DNA from: Panagrolaimus kolymaensis
Lineage: Eukaryota > Nematoda > Chromadorea > Rhabditida > Panagrolaimidae
Direction of reading: 5' to 3'
NCBI GenBank assembly: GCA_028622995.1
Contig: JAJQJQ010000002.1
Span: 10,230,001 to 10,294,000 of the forward strand
DNA length: 64,000 nt
The position numbers and the translations under genes are program-made. The notes under the pieces were generated by a model. That model had not been told where the DNA came from and ran no database searches. It was given only the letters and a program-made list of their open reading frames with translations. Positions 45,014-56,488 of this stretch are shown piece after piece. Position 1 is the stretch's first letter, and the number at the start of each line of letters is the position of its first letter.

Positions 45014-45497
45014 AAATTTAATTTTTCCACAACATTGTGACGCAGCTCGATTTCTACAGCAAAGGCTTTCATATATGACATCAAAAAATTCTGATGAACA
45101 GGCAAAATCACTAATTTTATCAATCAACAAATATCAGGCTACGGCAATCATGGAAGTTATAGACTGATTACAGGAAGCAAATGTACACGAAGCCACAATT
45201 TTTTTAAATAACGATCAAAAGAGATACCTACGAAAAATTCTAAATGAAAATGACGGAATATCATTCACAAATAAAAAAATTCTTTGCACCTCTAAAAATT
45301 GTCACAAACTAATAAAAAAAAAAGAAGCACACTAGTTTTTTCATTTTTTTGTTGCAGTTTATTCAAAGTCTATGTTATCTATTTTACATGGTGGTGCTCA
45401 GAAAAAAAAATATTCTAAATATCGCAGAAAAAATTTTTTAGAAAAATTTAGAGCTATCGTTAGCAAAAAATTGGACAAAACCCCTTTGTCTATTTAA
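45014..45497 (+). pseudogene. Unrecognised gene piece with one in-frame stop
   Basis: Two exons join in phase: 45014-45300 and 45358-45497 (GTCACA donor, TTGTTGCAG acceptor). The translation (CDAARFLQQRLSYMTSK, NKYQATAIMEVID, LQEANVHEATIFLNNDQ, KNFLEKFRAIVSKKLDK) has the variety of real protein. TGA at 45165-45167 replaces what may be TGG (Trp) between MEVID and LQEANV. No start upstream of the Met at 45075 could be fixed. No family recognised. A 141-codon frame on the opposite strand overlaps its beginning and looks less protein-like. Confidence 0.35.
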
Positions 45498-46089
45498 GCA
45501 AAGAAAGTATCTCATTTACGCAACATTTTTTTTGTTACAACATTTAAAAAAATAAGAAAGAAAAAAAGGAATAAAATAAATGATGCGTTTTTTTGACCTT
45601 TTTTTTATTCGCAAACACAATTTAAAAAGTGTGTGAATCACAAGCAGCTATAAAAGGATGTTAAAGCTAAACTAAAAAAATTGTTGTTGCTTTTCTGTTT
45701 TCTTCTTTTTTTAGAATATTATTTAATTTTTGAATATTTTATAATTTTCTCTTTTTTGACTTTAGTAATTGATTGTAATAATAAAGAGAGGTTAATTTTA
45801 ATCGCATTTAATGAATATTATGAATGCCAAATTCTAGGGGGATAAAGAGCAAATTCAAAGGGTAAGGTGTTCATTCTATAAAAAATTTTTGTTTGAATAT
45901 TACCACATACCAAGTAAAATCTCACCACATATTTGTTTAAAATTTCCTGTCAATTTGGCTACTGTCACAACAATAAATAAAAGCCAATGACAAAATTAGT
46001 CAAAATGCATTGTTTTTATTTCAAAAATTCGATTTACCATGTTGTTGTTAATTTTTTAATTTTTTAAACATTTCATTAACTGTTTTGTT
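45498..46089. other. Intergenic
   Basis: A/T-rich, no coding frame recognised. Confidence 0.35.
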
Positions 46090-46431
46090 TTTTGTTCCGT
46101 TCAACGTATATAGTTTCAGCCCAATATTTGCGTTCTCCCAAAGGTAAATGTCTATAAAGATAACATTGATTTCTAATTGAATCATGAAAGAATACTAAGA
46201 CTATCAACGAGAACTATTTTTTTATTAGAAGATGCAAAAAAAATATTTGCAGGTTTGAAGGAGCTTTAAATATCCATTTCGATTTGTTGGATTATTTTTG
46301 ATTTGATAAATCAATGAATATGGAAATGAAAAAAATTGTTGACGAGGTTGAGTAAATGTGAATTCAGTATTTGGATGAATAGGTTTGGGTCTATGAAACT
46401 TTTCTCGAGATTTTATAAAGAAATTCGTCAT
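46090..46431 (-). pseudogene. 5' half of a split F-box-like gene
   Basis: From MTNFFIKSREKFHRPK it reads the family F-box-like motif (PRQQFFSFPYSLIYQI, then GYLKLLQTCKYFF). A one-base frameshift follows at about 46225, after which the second frame continues NKKIVLVDSLSILS and later RKYWAETIYVERN, matching relatives up to KYWGRMLFIHSN. It ends there. The remaining part of the gene corresponds to 40151-40671 on the same strand. Confidence 0.6.
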
Positions 46432-46961
46432 TATTTTTTTGAAGAAAAAAGAAAAGAAAAATAAAGAACACAAGTTTGTCTGAGCAACAACAAAAAAATG
46501 GACGTGCAAAATCAAAAGCGAAGAGCTGCCACATTTGACAAAAAAGTTATCTCCAATGAAAAAAATGTGACAAATCAATGGCAATTTGACCTACAAAAAT
46601 CAATAACAAGGATGCGGCATTGTAGCTGCTGCCTGCCAATATTTTTTTCACAAATTAAGAATTTTTCGAGAAAAAGTTAAAACTTACATAATTTAAAAAA
46701 AATACTTTTGAAAAGTCTTTCCCATAATTGCATTTAATTATTTATTTTAAAGTGTTTGTAGGTCAATTTGCAATGAATTTGGAATTTGTTTACCGTTTAT
46801 CACATTTTCTTCTAAGAATGAGAGACTTTAATTAAACGATTTTGATTTGCTATCAGTCCCATTTTTAAATATTTGAGCATTTTTCGTCTTCTGGCTTTAT
46901 TTTTATATTTCATTTAAAAAAAGACGTTACTTTTTATTTATATTATTATTATTTTTTAGCC
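46432..46961. other. Divergent intergenic
   Basis: Between the minus-strand F-box half and the plus-strand MATH-BTB gene. A frame at 46498-46680 is not convincing. ATTTTTTAG/CC directly before 46962 is a likely trans-splice acceptor. Confidence 0.35.
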
Positions 46962-48288
46962 ATGGCTACTTCATCTTCTTTAAATGATATATGTGATGCT
47001 GATATTTTTGATAGCAAGTTTGTAAGTCATAAATAAGGATATATTAATAAATAAGACAGAGATTTTTTTGATTAAGTTAGTAGCATACGTGAGCACTTTG
47101 AGAAAAAATAATATTCTAAAAAATTTATTTGTCTATACAAAAAGGAACCTACGAACCAACCTTCTATTCATAGGCTAAAAAAAGTGCCGGCTCTCTCCCA
47201 ATTACTTTAATTATTTATTTTTATTTTTAGGCGACTGATTGTAAGATTGCAATGAAATGGTCAATCAAAGAAGAAACTTTGAAACAAACAGAAAAAGGAA
47301 TACGGTTAAGTAGTGAAAAGTTTCCTGCTTCAAAAATTCCTGGAGTTCAATATCATCTTGCCATCCATCCATATGGTAGAAAAGAAGATGATACAGCATG
47401 TTCGATTTATTTGTATCTTACAATGGAAGAAGTAAAATCTATTGGCGCTGATTATACGCTTTCAATCAAATCTATATCCAAAAAATTACCATTAAATCCA
47501 ACTTTTCTTAAAACTTGCGGTTTTGGTGCAATTGTGTGCACACATGATGAGCTTTTCGATGCTGAAAAGAAATACATAGTTGATGGAGTTTTAACGATTG
47601 AACTTGAAGGAACTTTAAAACCTCGAGGTTTAAAAAGAAAAGCTCCAACTCAAAGCCCAAATATTGTAAGCCAAAAATTATGGGAAAGAGATACTAAAGA
47701 TATAACTTTATTTATTAAAGAAGAAAAGGTTATGGTAAGTTTCGTTACAATTTTTTTTGCTGTATATGTACTTACGGTTTAGATCCATAAATGGGTTTTG
47801 ACTGCTCGTTCCTCCGTTTTCGAAGCAATGTTTAACTCAAATATGAAAGAAGCTCAAGAAAGCCAAATAATTATCACAGATTTTACGAAAGAAATTGTAA
47901 ATATTGGAGTTGAATTTTGTTATGAACGAGATATCATGCCTCTCATAAATGATAAAAATGCTTCCGAACTTCTTCGCTTCTCTGATAAATATGATATGGC
48001 CGATATGAAAGTAACTTTTTATTTATCTCTTGGATATATAAAAACTTATTAATTTTTTAGGCCATAGTTGAATCATTTTTAATTGAAAACATTTCTGAAA
48101 CGAATGTTTGTGAATATGCAAATATGTCGATTGCTTTAAATTGCAAAGACCTTCGAAAATTTTGTATTTGTTTTCTCATGAAATTTATTAATCCGCAAGG
48201 TTTCTTTAATGGCATGGACACGCTTGATTATGAAATTTTGAAAGAAATTATTCGAAGATCTGTTAACCCAATTGCTAAAGCATTGTAA
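46962..48288 (+). CDS. MATH-BTB domain protein (339 aa)
   Basis: Exons 46962-47021, 47231-47734, 47783-48010 and 48061-48288, all in phase 0. MATH-like domain at about 22-150 (KMKWSI-type strand seen as IAMKWSIKEETL, later SIYLYLTMEEVKSI, CGFGAIVCTHDELF). The linker RGLKRKAPT is followed by a BTB/POZ domain at about 175-290 (DITLFIKEEKVM, IHKWVLTARSSVFEAMFNS, ILRF-like ASELLRFSDKYDM). Nematode MATH-BTB proteins are substrate adaptors for CUL-3 ubiquitin ligases. It ends RRSVNPIAKAL. A truncated relative of its last exon lies at 40672-40827. Confidence 0.8.
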
Positions 48289-48666
48289 AGCATTTTTTTT
48301 GATACTTTTAATGCACGAATCTTATATTGTATTTTTATCCATTTTACTCTTATTTTGTATTTATTACTCTTATCTATGATTAAAAAAATGTTAAAATTTG
48401 ATTGTCTGAAAGTGACTAATTTAGTCGTTTACTTGCGTAAAAACTCTACTTAAAAAAATAGGAAAACAAATTAAACAAAACAAATTTATCGTACTCAGTA
48501 TTTTCTTTTTGCCCAAAGAAAGGTGGAATACATTTTTCTTTTTTTCTTTGCTTTGCCCCTATGGAAAAAATACACAAACAAATTGAGTGAACAGAGTTTG
48601 AAAAACATAAAAAAGTTTTCGAATCAAATTTATTATCAACAAAAATTTTTTTTATTAAATCTTTTT
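48289..48666. other. Convergent intergenic
   Basis: A/T-rich; nothing recognised. Confidence 0.35.
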
Positions 48667-49053
48667 TTAAGCCCGGCATTTCATTTTATTTTTAAAGCCA
48701 TGAACAATATATTTTGCTTTTAACTTTCCATATACTTTGGCCCAGTGGGTCATTTCATTTTTAATTGGATTATATAAATTAATTTGCACTTTGTCGTCAC
48801 CTGAATAAATTAATTGAATAATTGAATATTCATTTATTAATTTTTCTTCATCTAAATATATTGTTTCTTTTTCCCATTTTGATAATATTCGGCTCCAAAC
48901 ATTTATTGTATAAACATAATTATTAAAGCTGCTAAAGTTTTGAGAATAATTTTTAAAAGAAAGATATGTTCCAAACTGAATTCTAAATAAATCACTTTGG
49001 GGACATGAAGATATAAATATTTTATGTAATTTGTATGTATTTCTGCTTTTTGT
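48667..49053 (-). CDS. Hypothetical, 5' end not found
   Basis: A 128-codon frame with protein-like composition (SSCPQSDLFRIQFGTYLS, VWSRILSKWEKETIYLD, MTHWAKVYGKLKAKYIVHG) but no ATG before residue 100 and a stop directly upstream. Either the 3' exon of a gene whose start I cannot see or a pseudogene fragment. No family recognised. Confidence 0.3.
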   Translation of the reverse strand, partial: TKSRNTYKLHKIFISSCPQSDLFRIQFGTYLSFKNYSQNFSSFNNYVYTINVWSRILSKWEKETIYLDEEKLINEYSIIQLIYSGDDKVQINLYNPIKNEMTHWAKVYGKLKAKYIVHGFKNKMKCRA

Positions 49054-49056
49054 CAA

Positions 49057-49615
49057 TTATATCCGTCTTTTAAAAAAGTTTATATTTAGTTATGATTAAA
49101 TTTTTTTTATTAATAAAAAATAAAATATATTACTCACATTTAAAAGATAATGGTGTTGAACCGACTAAGGCAAATGAACAACCTCGTTAAAAATTTGAAT
49201 TTATAAATATTTTACGAAAAAAGATTTTGAAAAAGTTATAAATTTTATTTAAGAATTAAAAAAAGTATCGCAAAAAATTTAAAATGTGAGAAATGCGCCC
49301 TTGCAAGCATTATAAAAACTTTCGTTTTAAGAAATTTTAAAAATACATTGTTGTTTGAAGGAATATTTTTTTTTGTTCTAGAGAAAAAGAAAAAAAGCCA
49401 AATGAAAGAAAAAGTTGGCAATTTTTTTTGCTTTATTTTTTTAAATATTTTAATTATCATTTTTTTTTACTTTTTTGTTGTTTTTTTGGATTGCTTACTA
49501 AGTGCAACAAACATAATTAAAAACCTACCTAACTTTTTTGAAATGCGCATTTAAAATTTAAACAAGGATTTACAAAATAAGTTTTATAACAATTTAATGT
49601 TCCAGAATCATAAAC
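49057..49615. other. Intergenic
   Basis: Very A/T-rich with long T-runs; no coding frame recognised. Confidence 0.35.
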
Positions 49616-50006
49616 TTAAACATTATTAATGGCAAGTTTTATCTGCTTGAAGAATGTTGATCCTATCATTTGGATTGGAGCTGTTTTAGTGTCAATTTTT
49701 GCAAATGGAATATATTGTGATTTGGTTTCATTATATTTTTGAACTTCAGTTTCAAAGTGTAATAAAATTCTTGATCAAAGCTTTCGTGTTAATCAGGGTA
49801 ATTATGCAGGAAATGGCTTTTTTGTTTCAGCGTAAAAAGAAAAAACCATAATATGCCTCTGTAAACGGAAACCCTTTAAACAAACAAAGATTGCAAAAGC
49901 TATGTTCACATCCAGTGAGCATTTGTCGGTGTAAATAATTGTCAAAACGGCAATCACAAATGTCGCAGGCTGTTTGAGTTAAAATTCGCTCGAGAACTTC
50001 ACTCAT
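49616..50006 (-). pseudogene. Degenerate RING-finger gene
   Basis: Starts MSEVLERILTQTACDICDCR and continues to GCEHSFCNLCLFK: the first six zinc ligands of a RING (C-x2-C...C-x-H-x2-C-x2-C). After a probable intron (GTTTCC...AAAAAAG) the frame reads SCIITLINTKALIKNFITL, like a RING tail but without the last C-P-x-C pair. One base later in another frame come ETEVQKYNETKSQYIPF and IQMIGSTFFKQIKLAINN. The frameshift and lost cysteine suggest decay. Confidence 0.4.
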
Positions 50007-50299
50007 TTTTGTAAAAAACAAAATTCTGTAAATGACTTGTTTTTTTTTAATTGTCTGTGGATGCCATTGTAGAATAAACTTTTTATCAATGACAACAAAA
50101 AATAAATAAATAAAAAAATGTGAATAAAATATTCAAAAAGACCCGGCGAGATAAAAAGCAAAAAATAAGAAAACCTCAAAAAACTGAAAAAAAGAAAATT
50201 TCTGTTACTTGAATTACAGTTTTTTATAAACAATTTTTTTTCGAATGATTTTTTTGCACAAAAAATTTATTTAAAAAAGAGATACAATGACATGCGACA

Positions 50300-50445
50300 T
50301 CTTTCATACGACTAATACGACTATCGTTTGTCGCGGTCTGCTGCCAGCTGGTCCAGCAAATTTTTTTTATTTGAAGGACCAGCTGACCGACGTCGGCCGA
50401 CTGACAGCTTTAGTCAGTCGTTCAAAAGAAGATGCATGGGATTGT
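50300..50445. repeat. G/C-rich foldback repeat
   Basis: CCAGCTGGTCC (50344-50354) is mirrored by GGACCAGCTG about 24 bp later, and a second palindrome CGACTGA...TCAGTCG follows (50398-50420). G/C content is far above the surroundings. Related to the partial copy at 10040-10130. No coding frame that I trust. Confidence 0.5.
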
Positions 50446-50864
50446 AGACAAAAAAATGAAAACACGGCAATTTTTCTCTCCTTTCATTCCTTTGAATTTC
50501 TAACATTATTTTTTCTTTGTTTGTTATTTAATCGCTTTTTATTCATTTCGCGACAAAAAAAATGTCGTCGTTTTTTTCGTTTTGAAATAAGACAATGTTT
50601 TTTTACGCAATTTTTTCAAAATAAAAAACCCTATCAAAATTGGCAATGTGACTAATAAAGCAAGCAACAGGAGTGATGAAATATATTTTATCACACAATT
50701 ACAAATTTCTCCATTTTTTTACATCAAAATTGTTTTTTTTTTGAATATTTTATTAACAGTTTTTTTTTAAACCTTTTTTTTGTTTGTGATTGCAGAAGAA
50801 GAAGAAAATAGAGCCAAAAACAATTATATATGTTTATAAAAGGAAAATTCCATAAGTTTTTTTA
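50446..50864. other. Intergenic
   Basis: A/T-rich; nothing recognised. Confidence 0.35.
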
Positions 50865-51035
50865 TGCGGACGAATTTATGAAACCCCACAAGAGTTTATA
50901 CCCGAATTAACTACAATTCCTTCCGAACTTAAGAAAAATGCAAGACTTTTGAAAGGAGCCTTCGATTGTTTGGTAAAGAAAAATGGAGGTAATGTGTTCA
51001 ATATTAAAATCGAAAAACAGCGGCGAGTATTTTGA
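50865..51035 (+). pseudogene. Coding fragment, unknown
   Basis: A frame without a start reads CGRIYETPQEFIPELTTIP, then KNARLLKGAFDCLVKKNGG, and ends IEKQRRVF before TGA. Composition is coding-like. It may be an isolated exon or remnant. Confidence 0.25.
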
Positions 51036-51331
51036 GTCGGCGGTGGTGATACAAAATTATTTTAAAAAAAAGTGTATAATTTTCACAAAGAAAAAATTCA
51101 AAATTATTAATGAAATTATCTCATGTCAATTTTCAATCGAAATTTAACATAGTTAAACTTTCAATCTTTGAGAATTTTTTTTATAATAAAAAGCTAAAAC
51201 AATAAAAGAGTAATAAAAAAAATACAAAAATTTTAAAACAATTGAAGGCAGAAATAAATTTTTAAAAAAATGATTTAAAAAAAAAATTTTTTCTTCAAAA
51301 GAAAAAACAGTATGAGAAGAAGCCTCATTTT

Positions 51332-54300
51332 TTAATCACGTTGAGGTCGTCGTGTTGGATGATTTGGGTTCCTAACAAGCCGTTTTTGAGTGACAACTAA
51401 TTCTAGAGCCTTGATTATTTCTATCGCTTCTTGAATTATTCGATTTTTTTCTTCATGTTTTTTCAAAGCTTTATGCATTTGTGGATCGATATTTGTGATC
51501 AAAGAAATTGAAGATTCTGACGTTTTAAAATTAAAGTTTTCAGCTTGGTTAATATAAGAACTAACGCATTTTTCCTAAAAGAAAAAACAAGTATGTAATT
51601 AAACTTCGCGTTAAAGTTTAAAGCAAAAGTAAAAAAAGAATTTTTGTGTTAAGGGCCAAAATTTTCATAGCAAAAAAAATCATACCATTAATTCATCGAT
51701 GGAATATAGTTTGGCGACTTTATATAATTCTATTTCATTTCCAATAACGCCATTTTCATCGCCATTCGAATATTTAACAAAATCATATATAATTTGAAAA
51801 TCGAAATCAGTTTCAATTTCACAAATATTTGTTTTGGATGAATCAATAATGGCTTTTAAAATTGGCGAAATTTTTGAAAGTTTTTGTTTATTTCCATAAA
51901 TTTTTGTGCCTTGTGGAGTTACAAAAATGACATCCTCGGCTTCAGCTACCATTAGTGGACGAAGATATCGTTTTTTTACACATTCTGGGCAAAACCATCT
52001 TCCACTTGGGCCTCGTGAAATTCCAATGCAAGCATAATGATACCATTTGCGAAGGCACTAAAAAACAATAAAAAATGCTATTCCCTTTATGTAATTTTTT
52101 AATTTAATTTTTAATAAAATTCTGATCAAAGAAGCACAAAAAACCCGTGCCAGACGACTATCAAATAAATTTTTGCTTTTAAAAATACATTAAAACGTGG
52201 AGGCTTTGTCTTTTTCAAGGAAATTTAAGCTTGGCTTTGATCCAAAATTTGTTTGTATAAAAAATGAAAAAATAAAGATAGAAATTACATACCTCTTGAT
52301 TCTTACACATAATCATATTATCATGATTTTTTTCTCCGCAAAAACATTCCTTTTTATCTTCATCTTCGATTATGGTGATAGAATTATCAAGGTCGAGGGT
52401 ATCAGTTTTTGGTGGAGAAGTTTTTTCGCTTTCGATCGAAACATGGTCGTTTTCTTCCATAAAATTTAAATTTTGTGTTGAAAATGCTTCTTCTCTCAAC
52501 CATAAACATTTTTTCAACCAAGACATTGGTGGACGTAACATTGGATCCTTAACAAGGAGTCCATAAACCAAATTGCAAGCTTCAGGCGAAGCAAAATCTT
52601 CGAGTTTATAACTAAATTTGAGAGCTCGAATTTTCTTGAAAAGTGTTTCGGAATCAGATGCAATAAATGGATAATTTCCAGTGAGAAGAGTGAAAGCAAA
52701 AACTCCAAGAGCCCACATATCTGCCGCAATTCCACAATAATTTGTTACACCGCGAACTAACATTTCAGGTGCCATAAATGCCCATCCAAATTTGGTTCCA
52801 GTCAGATTACTGGAGTTAATGTTTTCGGATAAATGGAAAATTAGTAGGCTGCGAACTCGGATTTGGGTTCTGAAAAGAAACTGCTTTAGTATAAACATAT
52901 TTTTAACGGAGTTATTAAGTTTACAAAATTCGTTCGGTAACAAAAAATTTTAATGAAACTTACATTTCGGGATCAATGAAAACAAATTTATCAAATTTAA
53001 AATCACCTAAAAATAATCCAACTTTATGACAAATTTCCATCATTTCTGCCACTTGATTTACTAAGTTTTGAACTTCTTTTTCAGGTAAAGGAATTGGTTT
53101 AAAATTACTCCCTTTGGGATGTATGATAAAATAGCCAGGTTTAAATTTTTGACTTAAGCCGCAATGGTATTTAGGCATTAAAAGATATGAAACACCTTTT
53201 GAACCTTGAATAATTCGAGTATCATCTGGGATAATTTTTGACCTAAAAAAAGTAAAGTTTAATTCTTTAAAGATTTTTTGAAAAAAAGTTTACTTTAATC
53301 GTCGAAAATTTTCAGGCTTAAAAAAACTTTTTGCAGCTTCAATTCGAGCTTTAACTTCCAAAAATTTCTCATATTTCTTTTCATCCATTTTGATTGCTTG
53401 AAAATGCAAATTCGTTGATTTTTCCATAACTTTAAAATCGTCTCCATTAGTTAAAACTTTAAATCCATGAGCTTTAAAAGTTTCAAGCAATTCAAATGTT
53501 TCAGTTAAATGAGTGAAAGTATTCGTTTCTAAGAAATAACTTTCAGAAATGCCGCTAGCTTTAATTTTGTTTTTCAAAGATTCAAAGCATTTTTCCTGAA
53601 AAATAAATAAATTAATATTTGTCTTAAAAGTGAAAATTTGTGGTAAAAAATTCATACCTTTAAATCATCAATGTCAAATTCCGTGGCAAGTTTATAAAGC
53701 ACAACTTCATTTTCAAAATTATCATTTTGAGTGTCCAAAGAATATTTGACAAATTCTTTGATCGTTTTAGCATCGAAATTAGTGTTGATATCAATGATTT
53801 TAGTTTTTTTGAATTCAATAAACTTGGCTTTTAAAACTGGAGAAAGTTTTGAAAGTTTATATTTGCTTCCATAAATTTCTTTGCCTTCCAAAGATACAAA
53901 AGTCACATCGTTTGTTACAAAGAAATCTTCATCTTCTGAAATTTCATAATCAGAATCGGAATTATTTGAACCACTTTCAAATTCATCCGCAATCAAATCT
54001 TCTTTTTTATCGAAATTTTCTTTTACGTCTTGATCAACATCTTCTTCGATTTCTTCGGATTCATCGGTTTGAAAATCCCAAACACCTTTTTCCCATCCAG
54101 GGTGTCTTTCTTTCCAAGCTTCACTCATTCCTTTTGGTTTGATTTGAGGCTTCTGAATTGGTTGGAAAATGCCATCATTTTTTGAAATTTTAAAGTTTTC
54201 AGTTTCAGTAGGTTTTTGTATTGATGAAATTTTTTGAGGAAGTTCAACAATAATTTTTTGGCTATCGAAATTCAAGATTGTTTCAGAATAACCAAAATTT

Positions 54301-55765
54301 TTAGTAGAGGCATCAGCGACTTCTTGTGACTCTTCTATAATTTTTTCATCTTCAGGATTCCAATCTGACCACCCATTTTCACTATTCATTTCTTCTGGTT
54401 GAATTATACTATCATTTTTTTCTTCTTCATTGATTAATGGAGGATTTTCAGAAATTAGGTCCACAGCTTTGTTGTTTTGTTTTGGAACCGGGAGAGGGGC
54501 TGAAGATAAATTCGAAAGTTCATCTTTATTTTTTTCAAAGCTGGAAGAATTTTTAGATTCTTGAACAATAATTTTGTTAGAATTTTGAGCAACCACAGAA
54601 TCAGTTGTTTGCGGATTATCATTTGGAGGTAATATTAGTTCTAGGCCAGTGTCAATTCTGGTGGATGTTGTTGTTGTTTCAGTAGAAGCTTCTTCAATTT
54701 CACAGAAATGATTTTCAAAAACATCAAGATCAATAAAAAAATTGATTTCAAAGTAATGCGGAGGCATTATTGGAGGAGGCCTCGTTGCTTGATTCATCAG
54801 AGGAGGACCATACATTCGTTGTTGATACTGGTGTTGTTGTGGATGCATGGTACCTAAATGTTGAGGTGGTCGTTGTTGATGAGCCGTTGGTGGTTGAGTA
54901 TTATTAGGTCCATAAGACATGGGTCCTAGACCATTTTAGTGTTGCATAGGGATATTACCAGGTTGAGGTTGTTGTTGGCCACCATTTTGTCCTGGAAATG
55001 GCATAGAATTTGAGTGATTCAAATTTTGGGGATAAAAACCATTTTTGGGATGTTGTTGAAGATCAGGAACACGATAAATGTAATCTTTGTCAGAACCTAA
55101 AAGTTGTTTTTTAAAATTTTTTTATCAAAAAATTAAATATTTTACCTTCCATTTTGACGCCGTTTTTGTCGTTGACAATATAATATTCAAAAATTGGACC
55201 TTTCAATGCATCAACTTTGCGAGTCCAATATCCATTAAAAATTATAACCGTGGAAACTTTTCCTTGAAGTTGTTTGGGCGTCAAAGTAATATTTCTTTGA
55301 TAATATTCACCAAATTTAAGATATTTCAAAACTGTGTAAGGAATATCAATAGTTTGTGAAGCCAAACAAAAATTAATCTTTTTTGGTTTGAATTCAAATT
55401 CAAAAGTGACGGGGAATGGAGCATGCAAATATTGATGATAATCTTCAACAACGAAATAATTCATTGAATGACGCGACACTAAAAATGGGATATTACACAA
55501 AAAATTTGATTCCAAAGACTATTAATTCGAGGTTTGAAGAGTCATTAACTAACTCACCATTTCCTTTAGCAAATACATCAACCACATCACCATCAATGAT
55601 TTCGATGGTTAAAACACAATGAGGATGTTCATGGTTTTCATGAAAGGCTTTATGAAGATTAAATGATAAACCATTGAGATGAAAAGTTTCAACCGATGGC
55701 AAACCATTTAAATTGATTGTAGTTATAAATGGAATAATTATTGGTTTAGACAAAAATGAATCCAT
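51332..55765 (-). CDS. BTB - Tribbles-like pseudokinase - PHD - BTB protein (copy A); one in-frame stop
   Basis: Eight exons: 55558-55765, 55146-55478, 53658-55096, 53294-53595, 52964-53242, 52293-52869, 51686-52057, 51332-51574 (1250 residues). Order: conserved N-terminal domain of unknown type (1-180), Gln/Pro-rich linker, MSEAWKERHPGWEKG motif, BTB1 (about 575-690; IYGSKYKLSKLSPVLKA), pseudokinase (about 700-990), PHD finger (about 1033-1075; CFCGEK...WYHYACIG...WFCPEC), BTB2 (about 1085-1200; IYGNKQKLSKISPILKA). Kinase features: GDFKFDKFVF in place of HRDLKxxN, then TQIRVRSL where Tribbles proteins have a similar stretch instead of DFG, then APEML, DMWALGVFAFTLLTGNYPF and RPP. So catalytic activity is unlikely. 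TAA at 54936-54938 interrupts the linker where copy B has CAA. Confidence 0.75.
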
Positions 55766-56488
55766 TTTTTTTTCTTTAATAAAATTTTTTTATTTTTTGA
55801 AGAAAAAATTTTTCAAGCGCAGAGAAAAGTTTTTGAAGCAACTTATTTCAGTGAAGAAAAATTGTTATGAATGGAAAAATTCTAGCAAAAATTAGTTTTG
55901 TGCAGAAAAAGAAGAGGTCAGGAAAATAGCTTTGAGATATTTTTCAGCGAATTCTTTTTTTATTGATTTTAACAAACCAAAAAAAGTTATTGCAACAATG
56001 GCACAAATGAGGAGGAGAAAGGTAATGGCATAAATGATATGGTGAATGGACGACGAAAATAAAATATGGACAGTGTGGTCAACAACAAAAAAAAGAAAAG
56101 AAGTGGGAAGTGCAACAACAAACTGACCCCAAAATAGTCAGAGAGCAAACCCACATGTGTGTATTTTTTCTTTTGTTTATCTTACAGTGAAGCAATTTAT
56201 AAGACACATATCTTTTTATTTTTTGTTGTGTTTTTTAAAAGTTCTTTGTTGATCAATTTTTTTATGTGTGTATGCTTGTAAATAGGAATTTAAAATAAAA
56301 AAATTTTTATAAAGAAAAACTAATAGTAAATATGTATAAATAAAATTAAAAAAACAAAAGAACATGTGAAGATAGAAGAAGCAAATAAAATTTGTTGAAA
56401 ATAGTTAAATTTTCACAAAGAAAAACTCAAAATTATTAATAAAATTGTTTCATTTCAATTTTCAATCAAGTTCAATACATCTAAACTT
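55766..56488. other. Upstream region of copy A and 3' flank of copy B
   Basis: 55800-56200 corresponds to the region upstream of copy B (61800-62140), so promoter sequence was duplicated with the gene. The rest is A/T-rich. Confidence 0.45.

Noticed and set aside
44705..45130. A 141-codon minus-strand frame
   Set aside because: Dominated by Lys/Phe/Ser from A/T-rich DNA; the opposite strand has the better coding signal at its end.
50287..50655. 122-codon plus-strand frame over the foldback repeat
   Set aside because: Its first third is the G/C-rich repeat and the rest is Phe/Leu low complexity.
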